64,000 bases of DNA from Rachicladosporium sp. CCFEE 5018 (GCA_002077045.2 KZ111153.1:959681-1023680), one strand, 5' to 3'; counted from the first letter of the stretch, positions 19,226 to 28,201 are shown. Numbers and translations are program-made. Notes: a model not told the origin generated them from the sequence alone.

Positions 19226-20914
19226 ATGTATCGCGCACTTGCTGTCTTGGCCGTCGTCGGCAGCGCTGCTGCTCTGCCCGGCGGTGGCTACGAACACCCT
19301 CCGTCATACGGCGACAACTGGGGCAAGAACACCACTGAGTCAGGATGGGGATCGAAGACTACGCCGTCGACGTCCGGCTGGAGTTCGACATCGAGTTCGA
19401 CCGTGTCGAGTAGCTCCTCGTCGAGCGTACCAGTACACCCCACAGGATCATACAGTCACTCATGGTCGTCCTCGTCGTCAAGCATACCAGTTTACCCAAC
19501 TGGCTCTTACTCGCACTCCTCGTCCTCGAGCGTGCCAGTCTACCCAACTGGGAGCTACTCGCACTCATGGTCATCTTCCAGCACACCAGTCTACCCAACT
19601 GGCAGCTACTCGCATTCCTCGTCATCCTCATCGCCTTCAGTACACCCAACAGGAAGCTACTCGCACTCTTCGTCGTCGTCAAGCACGCCAGTGTACCCAA
19701 CTGGATCATACACTCACACGTGGTCGCACTCCACGGGCGGTCCTCACCCCACTAGCTATCCTCCACACCCGACTGGCTATCTTCCACACCCAACTGGTGG
19801 ATCGGACACCACCACAACCCAGACTGCAACCACATACGTCACGACCTGCCCAGTCACCTACACGACTGAGGGCACCACCAAGACATCGTTGACCACAAGC
19901 ACTGTGACCGTCACCTCATGCCCGCATGGCAACTGCCACCCGACCACGCCTGCGCAGCCGACAACCTACATCCCGGGCACGACCAGCAGTGTGATCTACG
20001 GAACCACCGCATACCCAGTCACCACCGTCAAGACTTCGTTCGTGCCTCAGAGCTCGCCAGTGCTGACTCACAGCGGTACTACCTACTACAGCACCTCGCT
20101 GTCGGTCACTTACTCAACAACTGTCTACCAGACGACTTCGGTCTACAGCTCGACTCTGTACCCGTCGCCACCTGCGAGCACGCCGTTGATGCCAGTGACG
20201 CCAGTGATCCCAGTCACTTACACCACACCTGTAGCACCAGTCTCCACTGGCTGCCCAGCCGCCACGACTGTCTACGCTGAGTCCTGCCCAGCTGGCCCGT
20301 ACATCACCGTCACTGAGACTATCTACACCTCCATGCCTGCCAAGCCGACAACCACCCCAGCTGGTGGTGAGGGTGGCCACATGACTACGGAGACTGCCAC
20401 CATCACTTACGGCAACGGACACACCACCACCGTCGTCGTGTCTTACACCACCACCGGCACCGTGACCGCCACCACGACTCACACCAAGCCAGGCCACAAC
20501 TCGCTGCCACCATACCCAACACACAGTAGCTCGTCCTCGACTGGCCCAGTCGGTCCCACCGGCACCGGTAGCTACACTAGCAAGCCTACTGGCTACTCGA
20601 GCTCGAGCTCCAGCAGCATCAAGCCCACTGGCTACTCTAGCTCAAGCTCCAGCATCAAGCCCACTGGCTACTCCAGCTCCAGCTCCAGCTCCAGCAGCAT
20701 CAAGCCCACCGGCTACTCTTCCAGCTCGAGCTCCTACACCCCCAAGCCTACTGGCTACTCTTCCAGCTCAAGCTCCAGCTCCTACACCCCTAAGCCCACC
20801 GGCTACAGCTCGTCGAGCTCCAGCTCGAGCGCGACGTGGGCCAAGCCAACCGAGTCGAGCAGCAGCTGGGGCCATGAGTGGGCGAAGCCCACTATGTACG
20901 GTCAGGGATGGTAG
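19226..20914 (+). CDS. Secreted Ser/Thr-rich repeat protein, probable cell-wall or matrix mucin (segment 1)
   Basis: 562 aa from ATG 19226 (MYRALAVLAVVGSAAALPGG); an upstream in-frame extension is not needed because the signal peptide starts here, with cleavage expected after about residue 17. Three zones: an N-terminal repeat of about 15-16 residues (PVYPTGSYSHSSSSS), six units here; a central Thr/Pro/Tyr-rich zone with several Cys (TTYVTTCPVTYTTEG, STGCPAATTVYAESCPAG) typical of O-glycosylated wall proteins; a C-terminal repeat KPTGYSSSSSS, six units with variable Ser runs, ending ESSSSWGHEWAKPTMYGQGW. There is no hydrophobic C-terminal tail, so no GPI anchor is expected; it is probably secreted or trapped in the wall. 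The segment 2 copy has four N-terminal units instead of six. Confidence 0.85.
   Translation: MYRALAVLAVVGSAAALPGGGYEHPPSYGDNWGKNTTESGWGSKTTPSTSGWSSTSSSTVSSSSSSSVPVHPTGSYSHSWSSSSSSIPVYPTGSYSHSSSSSVPVYPTGSYSHSWSSSSTPVYPTGSYSHSSSSSSPSVHPTGSYSHSSSSSSTPVYPTGSYTHTWSHSTGGPHPTSYPPHPTGYLPHPTGGSDTTTTQTATTYVTTCPVTYTTEGTTKTSLTTSTVTVTSCPHGNCHPTTPAQPTTYIPGTTSSVIYGTTAYPVTTVKTSFVPQSSPVLTHSGTTYYSTSLSVTYSTTVYQTTSVYSSTLYPSPPASTPLMPVTPVIPVTYTTPVAPVSTGCPAATTVYAESCPAGPYITVTETIYTSMPAKPTTTPAGGEGGHMTTETATITYGNGHTTTVVVSYTTTGTVTATTTHTKPGHNSLPPYPTHSSSSSTGPVGPTGTGSYTSKPTGYSSSSSSSIKPTGYSSSSSSIKPTGYSSSSSSSSSIKPTGYSSSSSSYTPKPTGYSSSSSSSSYTPKPTGYSSSSSSSSATWAKPTESSSSWGHEWAKPTMYGQGW
19430..19740 (+). repeat. In-gene tandem repeat, PTGSYSHS units
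   Basis: About 45-48-bp units encoding PVYPTGSYSHS plus a Ser run, six in this copy; the equivalent array at 44445-44655 has four. Units differ by Tyr/His and by the Ser run length, so they are diverged enough to be old but still change in number. Confidence 0.85.
20575..20840 (+). repeat. In-gene tandem repeat, KPTGYSSSS units
   Basis: Six imperfect units encoding KPTGY plus six to nine Ser codons (mixed AGC/TCC/TCG), separated by SI or YTP. The matching array at 45520-45770 also has six units, but with different Ser run lengths. Confidence 0.85.
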
Positions 20915-21365
20915 AGAAAGGGGTTTAGAGGAACGCACTGTACAGACTTTGCATGAAGCGACATGACATATAGACACCTTCCTTATTAGCGAGAGGCGTT
21001 TTGGAGTTCGCGCGACTATCGCGCTTGCATATATAATGGGTATACAATTTGACATTCCAAGACCACTGCACTCGTCTGCCTCATATCTTCGCGTCTTCCG
21101 CTGTGTCTGACTGGTCTAGTGCGGCACACGCTTTCGGTGCCATCAGGCTTCCCGTTTGCGGAGGGCGTCGGCGCTGCTACGCTTTGTGCCCTCAGCCTGC
21201 CTGCTTCGCGGAGGACGCCAGCAAACGCTGCATGTCTAGACACGTCCACAGACTTCTGTGATGTCCTTTATCACGTACTATATCTGACAACATCTGATCG
21301 CACGCATGGCGTCCTCTGCTGATACATCGCTCTCACATCAGGCGGCCCATATCACACTTGCTTAG
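20915..21365. promoter_or_regulatory. Intergenic with a TATA-like element before the small helical gene
   Basis: 451 bp. A TATATAAT lies at about 21031-21038, after the short palindrome-like CGCGACTATCGCG; both are kept in segment 2 at about 45940-45968 (CGCGATTATCGCG, then TATATATAAT). The distance to the ATG at 21366 is about 330 bp, so the role is uncertain. Confidence 0.35.
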
Positions 21366-21926
21366 ATGGACTCACTCGAAGAGCTCGTCGATGCGATGAC
21401 AGACACTGCGCGCGTCTGTCTAAGATTCGACTGGGAAGATGGGGCGGAGATATCTGCCGATCACAGCCAGCGAGAAGTCGCTGCGGAGATACGGGATTCA
21501 TTCGAAGAAATCATAGAGAAAGTTGAGGAGATCATAAGGGTACTAGAGAAGCACATCGAAAAGACTCGTCAAAACGAAAGCGACACTGAAGAGGCCGCAT
21601 CGACGGCTCTATCAGCACAGGCCGGCGGAAATGCCACGGACGATACCTCTGACAACTCTGCTGCTGCACCACGCCGCCGCGGGAGGTACTGGGACATTGA
21701 CGACGTTTGCATGACGGTTCAGGACGCCGGAGAGAAGCTCGAAGGGTACGTGCAGACGGTGGAAACGTATCTGACATACCACGACTATGAGGAGATGCTG
21801 TCGGATTTCCAAGACTTGAAGGGCTCACTGCAGGAGATCACCAATGGTCTGACCGATATGATGGACTTCATGCCAGAGTTTGAATCCAGCTCTGAGGGGG
21901 AGGATCATCATGATACTATCGTGTAG
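21366..21926 (+). CDS. Small acidic two-domain helical protein, unknown (member A, segment 1)
   Basis: 186 aa, single exon, ATG start. No known family recognised. The N-terminal helix-rich part (about 1-70) includes EVAAEIRDSFEEIIEKVEEI; a Ser/Thr/Ala/Asn linker follows (about 71-103); the C-terminal part (about 104-175) reads YWDIDDVCMTVQDAGEKLEG, then DYEEMLSDFQDLKGSLQEI and TNGLTDMMDFMPE, predicted as a helical hairpin ending at Met-Pro. An acidic tail follows. No signal peptide or membrane span. The same general plan is seen in the neighbours at 22169, 26524, 27555 and 28585. The segment 2 copy (46297) is clearly homologous but much more diverged than flanking genes: the linker is different and many residues are changed. 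Confidence 0.7.
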   Translation: MDSLEELVDAMTDTARVCLRFDWEDGAEISADHSQREVAAEIRDSFEEIIEKVEEIIRVLEKHIEKTRQNESDTEEAASTALSAQAGGNATDDTSDNSAAAPRRRGRYWDIDDVCMTVQDAGEKLEGYVQTVETYLTYHDYEEMLSDFQDLKGSLQEITNGLTDMMDFMPEFESSSEGEDHHDTIV

Positions 21927-22168
21927 GGGTAGCGGTCGGCGAGCGAGAGCTGGAGCAGCTGCTCGATCAACACTGACTTTGCGAGACATCTGGCGGCTTT
22001 CTGGGCCGAGAAGATTCTATGGATGATGTACTGAACGCGAGGCGGTTCTTGCGGTATCCATAGTCCAGTGAAGTAGCACAAAGCGTAGCAATCAGCATAA
22101 GATGTTCATCTTGCCTCATTCTTTCAGCGATCGTAGCTTCTGCTGCTCAGTCCCAAGTCACAATCAGC

Positions 22169-23059
22169 ATGAGCACGCCCGATATCGAAAGCCTTCTTGA
22201 CGGCCTGCACCAACAGCTCACCCAAATAGTAGCTCGCTGCAACGAGCTGAACGACCCGTCTGGGCGCTGGGGTGATATCGAGGCCTATATGACGAGACGA
22301 TACGAGGTACGAGAGGTACATGTCGACTTCCAGGCTGTCCTCGCTCTCATCCAGAGACTTCGCGCGTTGGCGAGGAGTCAGGAAGGTCTTGTAAGACCTC
22401 AAAATGGAGACGAAGTTGAGGAAGAGGAGATAGGAGAAGAGGACGATGATGAGGAGCTCGAGCTTGAGCAGTGTGGAAGCAGCAATGAAAGTGATAAAGT
22501 GCAGGAGAGCACTGAGGCTGCAAGTGCTGAGGCAGGAGACGAGGACGCAGAAGATAGCGAGAGACTGGTCAACCACGCGAGTCCAACGACAGACCTTGAC
22601 TTGCACGCAACTGCCACCACAGCCCAGAACGAGAGTCAGGAAAGCTCTGTGGATTCAAACGCTACCCTCACCGTTGAAGACTTGATCAGTCATCTGTCCG
22701 ACGTTGCATACGAGCTTGAGCCAGTCGTCAGACGCAGCTGGGAGTTCGTGGTCGACGAGCGCCTCACATATGCGGACTTGCGGACGGGGCTTAGACGTAT
22801 GGCGCGTAGCTTACGCGCTGCAGCTGCTGAGCTGGCAGGTATGTTCGCTCGGATGGAGGCCAGCGATAATGATGATGACAACAGTGGTGATGTTGGAGAT
22901 GATGAGGGCGATGGTGATGAGGACGACGGTGAAGAGGACAAAGGCGAAGAGGCCGAAGGTGCAGAGGACAGAGGTCAAAGGGACGATGGTGAAGAGGACG
23001 AAGAGGATGGCAGTGAAGAAGACGCCCGCGGTGAGTGTGGCTTCTGTGGAGGATGTTGA
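22169..23059 (+). CDS. Small acidic two-domain helical protein with Asp/Glu tail (member B, segment 1)
   Basis: 296 aa, single exon. N-terminal helices (IESLLDGLHQQLTQIVARCN; later AVLALIQRLRALARSQEG); an acidic low-complexity linker (about 80-165); a C-terminal helical block (EDLISHLSDVAYELEPVVRR, then LTYADLRTGLRRMARSLR and AAAAELAGMFARME) like that of its neighbours; then an Asp/Glu/Gly tail of about 60 residues ending GECGFCGGC, a Cys pair that might bind metal. No signal peptide or membrane segment. The segment 2 copy (47102) lacks the tail because of a stop. Function unknown; it lies 242 bp after member A in the same direction. Confidence 0.7.
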   Translation: MSTPDIESLLDGLHQQLTQIVARCNELNDPSGRWGDIEAYMTRRYEVREVHVDFQAVLALIQRLRALARSQEGLVRPQNGDEVEEEEIGEEDDDEELELEQCGSSNESDKVQESTEAASAEAGDEDAEDSERLVNHASPTTDLDLHATATTAQNESQESSVDSNATLTVEDLISHLSDVAYELEPVVRRSWEFVVDERLTYADLRTGLRRMARSLRAAAAELAGMFARMEASDNDDDNSGDVGDDEGDGDEDDGEEDKGEEAEGAEDRGQRDDGEEDEEDGSEEDARGECGFCGGC

Positions 23060-23209
23060 GGAAGTCCTGCAGCAGGCGTTGACTTCATACTATTGATGAG
23101 TACACCTCCTCCCAGCTCAACTTCACTCCTCCCAATCCAGCATCTCCTCACGCGACATTCACCGAACAGTCACGCGACCACCTCCCAATCCCTCCTATCT
23201 CATATTTGC

Positions 23210-24208
23210 ATGTTCATCGCCCGCCCTGCCGGCGCAAAGGGCATCGGTCTCTTCGCCACCCAGCTAATCCCTGCTGGCACACGCCTCTTAGCGGAGAAAC
23301 CTCTCTTCACAGTCGCTTCTGAGAGTGAAGCGTACGCCGCTTCACGCAGGCTAGGGAGCCATGATCGCAAGACCTTCCTAGGACTTGTGGGCGGGAATGC
23401 GAGGGAGAGGAGCAAGCGATTGTGGGTGGAAGCGGGGTGGCATACGGTCAAGGAGGCTGTGGGGGATGTGCTGAACATCGTGAGGAAACGGAATGGCGCA
23501 AAGACCTGGCCTCGCGCCGCTAGCTACCTCACCGCCCGTAGCACATTCTTGTCGAATAACTTCGCGCTGTCTACGTCGCCTTCGATGCGTGCAATCTTTC
23601 CGAACATCTCGCGGTTAAACCATGCCTGTGTGCCGAATGCTGAAGCAAACTGGAACGCCAATCTCGATCATTTCACTGTGCATACCCTCTCGCACGTTCC
23701 CGAAGGCGAAGAGCTGACGCTGAGCTATCTCGAAAGCCACGGTGCAGTCGCGGCGGATCGGCAGGAAGCGCTAAGTGGATTCATGTTCGAGTGTGGCTGC
23801 GCCGCCTGCGCAATGCGTACGCCTTCCTCGCGACAGGGCGAAACGAACAGAGCAGACCTGCAGATCAAGGTCCGGGATTTCGCGCAAAGTGACGGCAGCA
23901 AAGGGGAGCTGAGTATCATGCGGGCGATGCTGGAGCTGTACGAGCAGGAGGGTATCCGAGGAAGGGAGCTGGCGACGATGTACGTTGCGACTGCGGAAAT
24001 GGCGCGTAGCGCGGGGGCAGTCGAGAATGCAAGGGCGTTGGCGAAGCGCGGCTTGGAGCTCGAGGAGACTTGCTGTGGACGAGATAGTCCGTTCTTCGCG
24101 AAGAGCCTAGCTGATGTCGAGAGACTGCAGCTTGGAGATCTGGATGGGGATAAAGCGAGCGTCTTCGATACGACGGAGTCGTCGAACCTCGCGGCGGCTG
24201 CGTCGTAA
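23210..24208 (+). CDS. SET-domain protein (SMYD/SET5-like lysine methyltransferase fold), segment 1
   Basis: 332 aa from ATG 23210. An in-frame ATG at 23096 would add 38 residues, but no matching in-frame N-terminus is evident in the segment 2 copy, so the shorter start is chosen. SET features: FIARPAGAKGIGLFATQLIP (first strand), then an inserted helical region (about 40-120), the core motif ISRLNHACVPNAEANW (R-x-NH-x-C-x-PN, binds S-adenosylmethionine), EGEELTLSYLES, and a post-SET-like FECGCAAC. The C-terminal helices are tetratricopeptide-like (ATMYVATAEMARSAGAVENA, RALAKRGLELEETC). There is no MYND finger. Substrate unknown. Compared with 48203, the 5' two-thirds is nearly the same and the 3' part carries most of the amino-acid changes. 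Confidence 0.85.
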   Translation: MFIARPAGAKGIGLFATQLIPAGTRLLAEKPLFTVASESEAYAASRRLGSHDRKTFLGLVGGNARERSKRLWVEAGWHTVKEAVGDVLNIVRKRNGAKTWPRAASYLTARSTFLSNNFALSTSPSMRAIFPNISRLNHACVPNAEANWNANLDHFTVHTLSHVPEGEELTLSYLESHGAVAADRQEALSGFMFECGCAACAMRTPSSRQGETNRADLQIKVRDFAQSDGSKGELSIMRAMLELYEQEGIRGRELATMYVATAEMARSAGAVENARALAKRGLELEETCCGRDSPFFAKSLADVERLQLGDLDGDKASVFDTTESSNLAAAAS

Positions 24209-24348
24209 AGACGTGGAAAGGATGAGACTCTGGCATAGCTCAAGGCCTGCCGAGATGAGTTGTAGACATTTCATTCATGGCATTTGCATACCTATACAAA
24301 CAACGCTCCGATGGTATCACAGTTCTATCCCAATGCTTCGCAAGCCTC

Positions 24349-25443
24349 TCAATCAATGGTCATTCGATTCGGCACCGGGCCCATGGGATGATTGTTCAAA
24401 TCATGCGCCGACGGATACGGCTTATACGAATCCTCCGGGCTCGCGATCTTCCTCCGCCTCACATGCGGCGCAAGCCCCTTATTGAAGTTCTTCGTGCACA
24501 ACCCCGCAGTAACAATCGTAACGACCAACAGCAATATCGTCAACACCGCGAACGTTGTCAGACTCTTCCTTGCTGGATAGTACTCCAAAACTTTCTCCGG
24601 ATTACTGTTATCGTACATCCTGAAGAGCTTGAAGATAAAGTACGCCATGGCGGCGAAGTAGATGACGATACGATGATGCAGGCCTGGCCGGCGTAGGACT
24701 CGCGGCGGGTTACCACGGCGGCGAGCCAGAGAATAATGATTGTGACGGGGATTGCGATGATGGTGAGGATTATCTCAGCGTCTTTGAAGCTTCCGCCGAC
24801 TATGACGAGGAATTGGACGGTGAAGGCGAGGAAGAAAAAGAAGTCCAGCTTGAGGAGGGTGATGTAGACCTGTTGTCTGTTAGCTCACGATCTTCGGAAG
24901 TGGGTTGCCGAGACGACTGACCTGAAAGACCAGGAATCGCCGCTTCAGCTGCAGATCCGCGGAGATGCTCTTGTAGATGTCCCACGAGAACACGCCATAC
25001 AGCTTCCAAGCGCAAAAGCTGAGCGCAACGGTTCCGAGCGCAAGCACAGCAGGCGCAGCTACTAGAAATGGCCGTAGATCGTCCCATATGCCAGGTTCAA
25101 TCCAATTCCCTTTCGTCAACTCCCTAATAGCGTCGTAGATCTGGTCCGTCTTGACGGCGGAGTAGATCAACATCCCAACATTGTAGAGACATATCCCAAT
25201 CACCTGAATGGTGTTCTTTACTCGAAGAGCGTCCCACACCAGCACGAGCTCGTAAATGAAGCCGAAAATGTAGAGCGAGAGATACGTCGGTATCGTGCGC
25301 GCTGCCGACTGCTCACTAGCTCCAGAGTGCAAACTCGCCTCGAACCTCCCAAACACATACGCCTCCAACGCCAGCGCTATGATCGCCTGAAACAGCGCCA
25401 CGAGCGTGAAGCTCCACGTCCACCGGTCGTTGGGGACGTACAT
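24349..25443 (-). pseudogene. UPF0658-like Golgi membrane protein, frameshifted (segment 1)
   Basis: Exon 1 from ATG 25443 to 24922, intron 24921-24870 (GTCAGT...ACAG), exon 2 from 24869 to the stop at 24349. Several membrane spans are visible: WTWSFTLVALFQAIIALAL, LSLYIFGFIYELVLVW, VIGICLYNVGMLIYS, LVAAPAVLALGTVALSF, LDFFFFLAFTVQFLVIV, ILTIIAIPVTIIILWLAAVV and, late, FAVLTILLLVVTIVTAGL. This is the pattern of the fungal UPF0658 Golgi family. Exon 2 has 5 extra bases at about 24668-24672 (ATACG) compared with segment 2, which shifts the frame before IYFAAMAYFIF; the last 100 residues are then lost. The open frame upstream of 25443 lacks an ATG (TTG at the far end), so a short 5' exon may be missed. 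Sequencing error could also cause the shift. Confidence 0.8.
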
Positions 25444-26031
25444 GAGGCCTGATCTTCGTCTCTTAGGGGAAGGCAGGCTACTAAGGCCCTGACGATCATG
25501 GTACCCGCCGCCTGTTGTGTATGCGGGCGGCTGTGGCAGAGGGGCGTCTCGTCTGTCGCTGCTGAAGGAATTGCCGGAGAGGGGCTGGTAGGAGGGGTCG
25601 AGACTGCCGCCGAGGAGAGATGTGCGGTATTGGTGCGTTTTGGACGCCAATATGGCGGTAGTGGTCGCCCTTGGGCGACCGTGGGGAAAGTGGAGTCGCG
25701 GGAGAGGGGGGAGGTGTTTCGCAATGCGCCGTGTGAGACTGTAGCAGCTACAAGTGTCGCAAGTCGACTGCACTACTAGGGTCGAAGGTGTCTCACTCTG
25801 CGCGCACCCAGCAGGTGATTCTAGGAGGAAGTCGTAAGCCTTGCGCTTGGCGCGGGTGATCAGGCTGAGACGGCGTGGTGCGATGATGATATCGATGCGC
25901 GGTCGTGGAGTGATCGGAACTAGATCGAGGAGACAGCGAGCAGTAGAATCTCGTGCAGAGCAGTCGAATAGCGAAAGGAGGTAATAGCACTCTGTCGGTG
26001 GTGCGCAAAGAGCGGTACATTTCACTCTCAA

Positions 26032-26523
26032 GGAGACCCCCCCTCACTAGCGCGAATCCATTCGCCAATTCCGCTGCGCCCCTCGTGGCTGCGGGCTGAG
26101 CACACGCCCGGAAAATCTTACAAACACGAGACTTTTCATGCACTGCAACATCGCCTCATCAACACGAGCATTGTTAGATAGTGCCGCATCCAGGTACGTC
26201 GGATCGTCTCCTCTCTCCACACACGCATCACGATGATCCATAGAAACATTAGAACCGTTGCGAATGAGCTTAGGCTTTGATCACACTCCTACCCGAACTG
26301 ACATGCACATTCACGAAGAAGAGGCGTACGCGAGCATATGGCAATCGGGCATATCACTGACACGATTCCAGACATCCAGCAGAACTGGCATTGCATCATT
26401 TCGAACGACTCTCTCTGGTCTGGCAGACAGAAAGGGCATATGATTGCACCTCCTCACCTTCCCACACTGCTGCTCCGCCCCACGACCGCCTCACGGCCAA
26501 GATGACCTGGTGCGAAAGAAGAG
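26032..26523. other. Intergenic, nothing recognised
   Basis: About 490 bp between two minus-strand genes. From about 26,029 rightward no difference from segment 2 is seen, so the change from diverged to identical sequence lies at its left end. Confidence 0.45.
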
Positions 26524-27165
26524 TTATTCGCTCTTCGGCCAATGCTTGATGATGTTCTGCATTTCATCTGCTTGCCCCTGCATCGCATCCGCCATTTGCG
26601 CAAGTCCGTCGCCAAGGGCGTCGGCCGTTGTCAACTCGCACTTGCAGCCACTATGCTTTGCAGTAGACTCAGCGTGCCTGTTCAACGACCTCGCTAGTGC
26701 TCTGAAGTACTCCACAAGGTCTGCGGGTACGCCAGTGGTGATGCTCCTTTTACGTTCAATCGTGGGTACAACAAGGTTTGGGTTCATGGCGGCAGTACGG
26801 ATCACATCTTCTCGGTCGATCCTGCTTTCTAGAGTACGCTCGCCGTCACGCAGAGCGCTTTCATTGCTATCGTCGTGTTGCTCCATATCGTTGACCCTGC
26901 TCCTGCCGGTCTTGACGTTCACGTCTTCCTGACTTCTTTCTCCCTTGCGTCTCGTATTCACAACTGTCTCTCCTCTACACTTCTCAGCTTTCTGCGCTAT
27001 TAGCTCGCAGACCGCCAGCGAGTCCTTGACCTCATCATGTATCCACTCCACGTGCAACTTCGTCACCCGATCGGCGTTAGGCTGACAGGCGTTTGCGGCA
27101 TCGACGAGGAGAGTATGGAAGTTGTGGAGGAGATGTTCGACACTGATACCCTCCAGCGTGTTCAT
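26524..27165 (-). CDS. Small two-domain helical protein, unknown (member C, segment 1)
   Basis: 213 aa from ATG 27165 (MNTLEGISVEHLLHNFHTLL); the longer open frame upstream starts with GTG and is not used. N-terminal helices (about 1-70: HTLLVDAANACQPNADRV, then HVEWIHDEVKDSLAVCELIA), a charged linker (about 71-140), then the C-terminal helical hairpin: DLVEYFRALARSLNRHAEST, TTADALGDGLAQMADAMQG, DEMQNIIKHWPKSE. The end Trp-Pro sits where member A has Met-Pro. No signal peptide or membrane span. No known family recognised; the plan matches members A, B and D. The copy at 51512-52153 is the same. Confidence 0.6.
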   Translation of the reverse strand: MNTLEGISVEHLLHNFHTLLVDAANACQPNADRVTKLHVEWIHDEVKDSLAVCELIAQKAEKCRGETVVNTRRKGERSQEDVNVKTGRSRVNDMEQHDDSNESALRDGERTLESRIDREDVIRTAAMNPNLVVPTIERKRSITTGVPADLVEYFRALARSLNRHAESTAKHSGCKCELTTADALGDGLAQMADAMQGQADEMQNIIKHWPKSE

Positions 27166-27554
27166 TATGGTGGCCGGTGAGTGTAGCAGAAGCAATGCAG
27201 TCCAATTTTCTAATAGAGCGTGCCTCTTGTGACATGGACTTCTGCAGGTGGAAGTGAAGGCGCTACAAAGGGCCACCAGCGCGCCTCTCGCATCTGCGGG
27301 TGTCTCCTGTCGAAGACTCGCGAACGCCAGAAGGCACGATCTCGCTTACAGTCAGGGAAGAGCTCAGCAGCCTATCTCTACGAAATTTGACTCCAGCCAA
27401 CAACGATGCTATGGTGAATATGAGTGAGTCCTACCAGCCTGCGGGACAGCCGTCACGATGAAGGAAAAGCCTCAACAAAGGAACCCATGAGTAATAACGT
27501 TTGATAGCTGGCCCACAGCGTTCACATCGCAACAAGGCCATTCAACTTCCCATC
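27166..27554. other. Intergenic, nothing recognised
   Basis: 389 bp between members C and D. Likely holds the promoter of member C, read leftward. Confidence 0.4.
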
Positions 27555-27920
27555 TCACGTCGACATTTTCGCGGGCATACCCTCAACCACTTCCGCCAAT
27601 CCATCAGCAAGCTCCTTCATTTCCCTCTCCACGATCCCGAGAATATCCATCAAGGCCTTGGCGTCGAAGTCGCGATGCAAATACTGAGGAAATACCTTCG
27701 CATGAGCCTGGAACTCTGCAGCAGCGCTGCTCAACCGCGCAAGTACCTGCTTCTCTGTGAAGGGGACGACTTTCTTGACTTTCTTTGCTGTCTGGCCCGT
27801 TGCGTTATCGGCTTGACTACCAGCAATTGGTGCTGCATCACTGTAGGGTTTCAAAGCAGCGCCAGTCCGCCGCTTCTTAGCAGGAGGTTCCCCCGCCCGC
27901 TTTTGTTCTGCGTGTGGCAT
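27555..27920 (-). CDS. Small helical protein, basic linker plus C-terminal hairpin (member D, segment 1)
   Basis: 121 aa from a true ATG at 27920. It starts with a basic, nuclear-signal-like stretch (PPAKKRRTGAALKP) and a low-complexity linker, then the helical hairpin shared with the neighbours: FTEKQVLARLSSAAAEFQA, FDAKALMDILGIVEREMKEL, ADGLAEVVEGMPAKMST. The Met-Pro near the end matches member A. It lacks the N-terminal helical domain of members A-C; that part is found just upstream, at 27930-28201, out of frame and with a stop. It is therefore either a shortened gene or the 3' half of a broken one. The copy at 52543-52908 is the same. Confidence 0.55.
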   Translation of the reverse strand: MPHAEQKRAGEPPAKKRRTGAALKPYSDAAPIAGSQADNATGQTAKKVKKVVPFTEKQVLARLSSAAAEFQAHAKVFPQYLHRDFDAKALMDILGIVEREMKELADGLAEVVEGMPAKMST

Positions 27921-27929
27921 GCTCTCACT

Positions 27930-28201
27930 GGCTGCCCCATCATACTGTCTTGGTCACTGGCTGTCTTGGTCGCTTCGCCGCTGTGTCCCAGCTCGATCCG
28001 TAGCTTCAGTTGAATCTCTCGAAGCGTGGCCAGCGCTTTGTCAGTGCCATCTCTGATCTTCTCACAAGCTGCTATCTCTTTGACTGTCTGTGCCTTCTTC
28101 TTGGGTTTGCTGACGAGAGCGCTTCAGTCTGCATGCAGACCTTGCAGCTGCAGGCGTAGGTCGGTCAGGGCAGAGTCGATGGCGGGCGTGTGACGAGACA
28201 T
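27930..28201 (-). pseudogene. Relic of the N-terminal domain belonging to member D
   Basis: From the ATG at 28201 the frame reads MSRHTPAIDSALTDLRLQLQ, GLHAD, then TGA (28126-28124). The same frame then continues for about 60 codons with helix-like sequence (KKKAQTVKEIAACEKIRDG, then ALATLREIQLKLRIELG) to about 27930, where member D begins in another frame. N-terminal helices plus basic linker plus hairpin is the plan of members A-C, so this and member D together look like one gene broken by a stop and a frameshift. A missed intron cannot be excluded. Same in segment 2 at 52918-53189. Confidence 0.5.

Noticed and set aside
16125..26029. Repeat-induced point mutation (RIP) as the cause of differences between segments
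   Set aside because: The differences seen include many transitions, but in both directions, mixed with transversions and indels, and most genes stay open; no strong C-to-T excess was seen by eye. A dinucleotide count would decide.
26444..26932. 162-codon plus-strand frame opposite member C
   Set aside because: Considered as an alternative to C; Ser/Cys-rich with no domain, while the minus-strand frame is helix-like and matches its neighbours' plan.
27501..28013. 170-codon plus-strand frame opposite member D
   Set aside because: Same reasoning; the minus-strand frame has the family hairpin.
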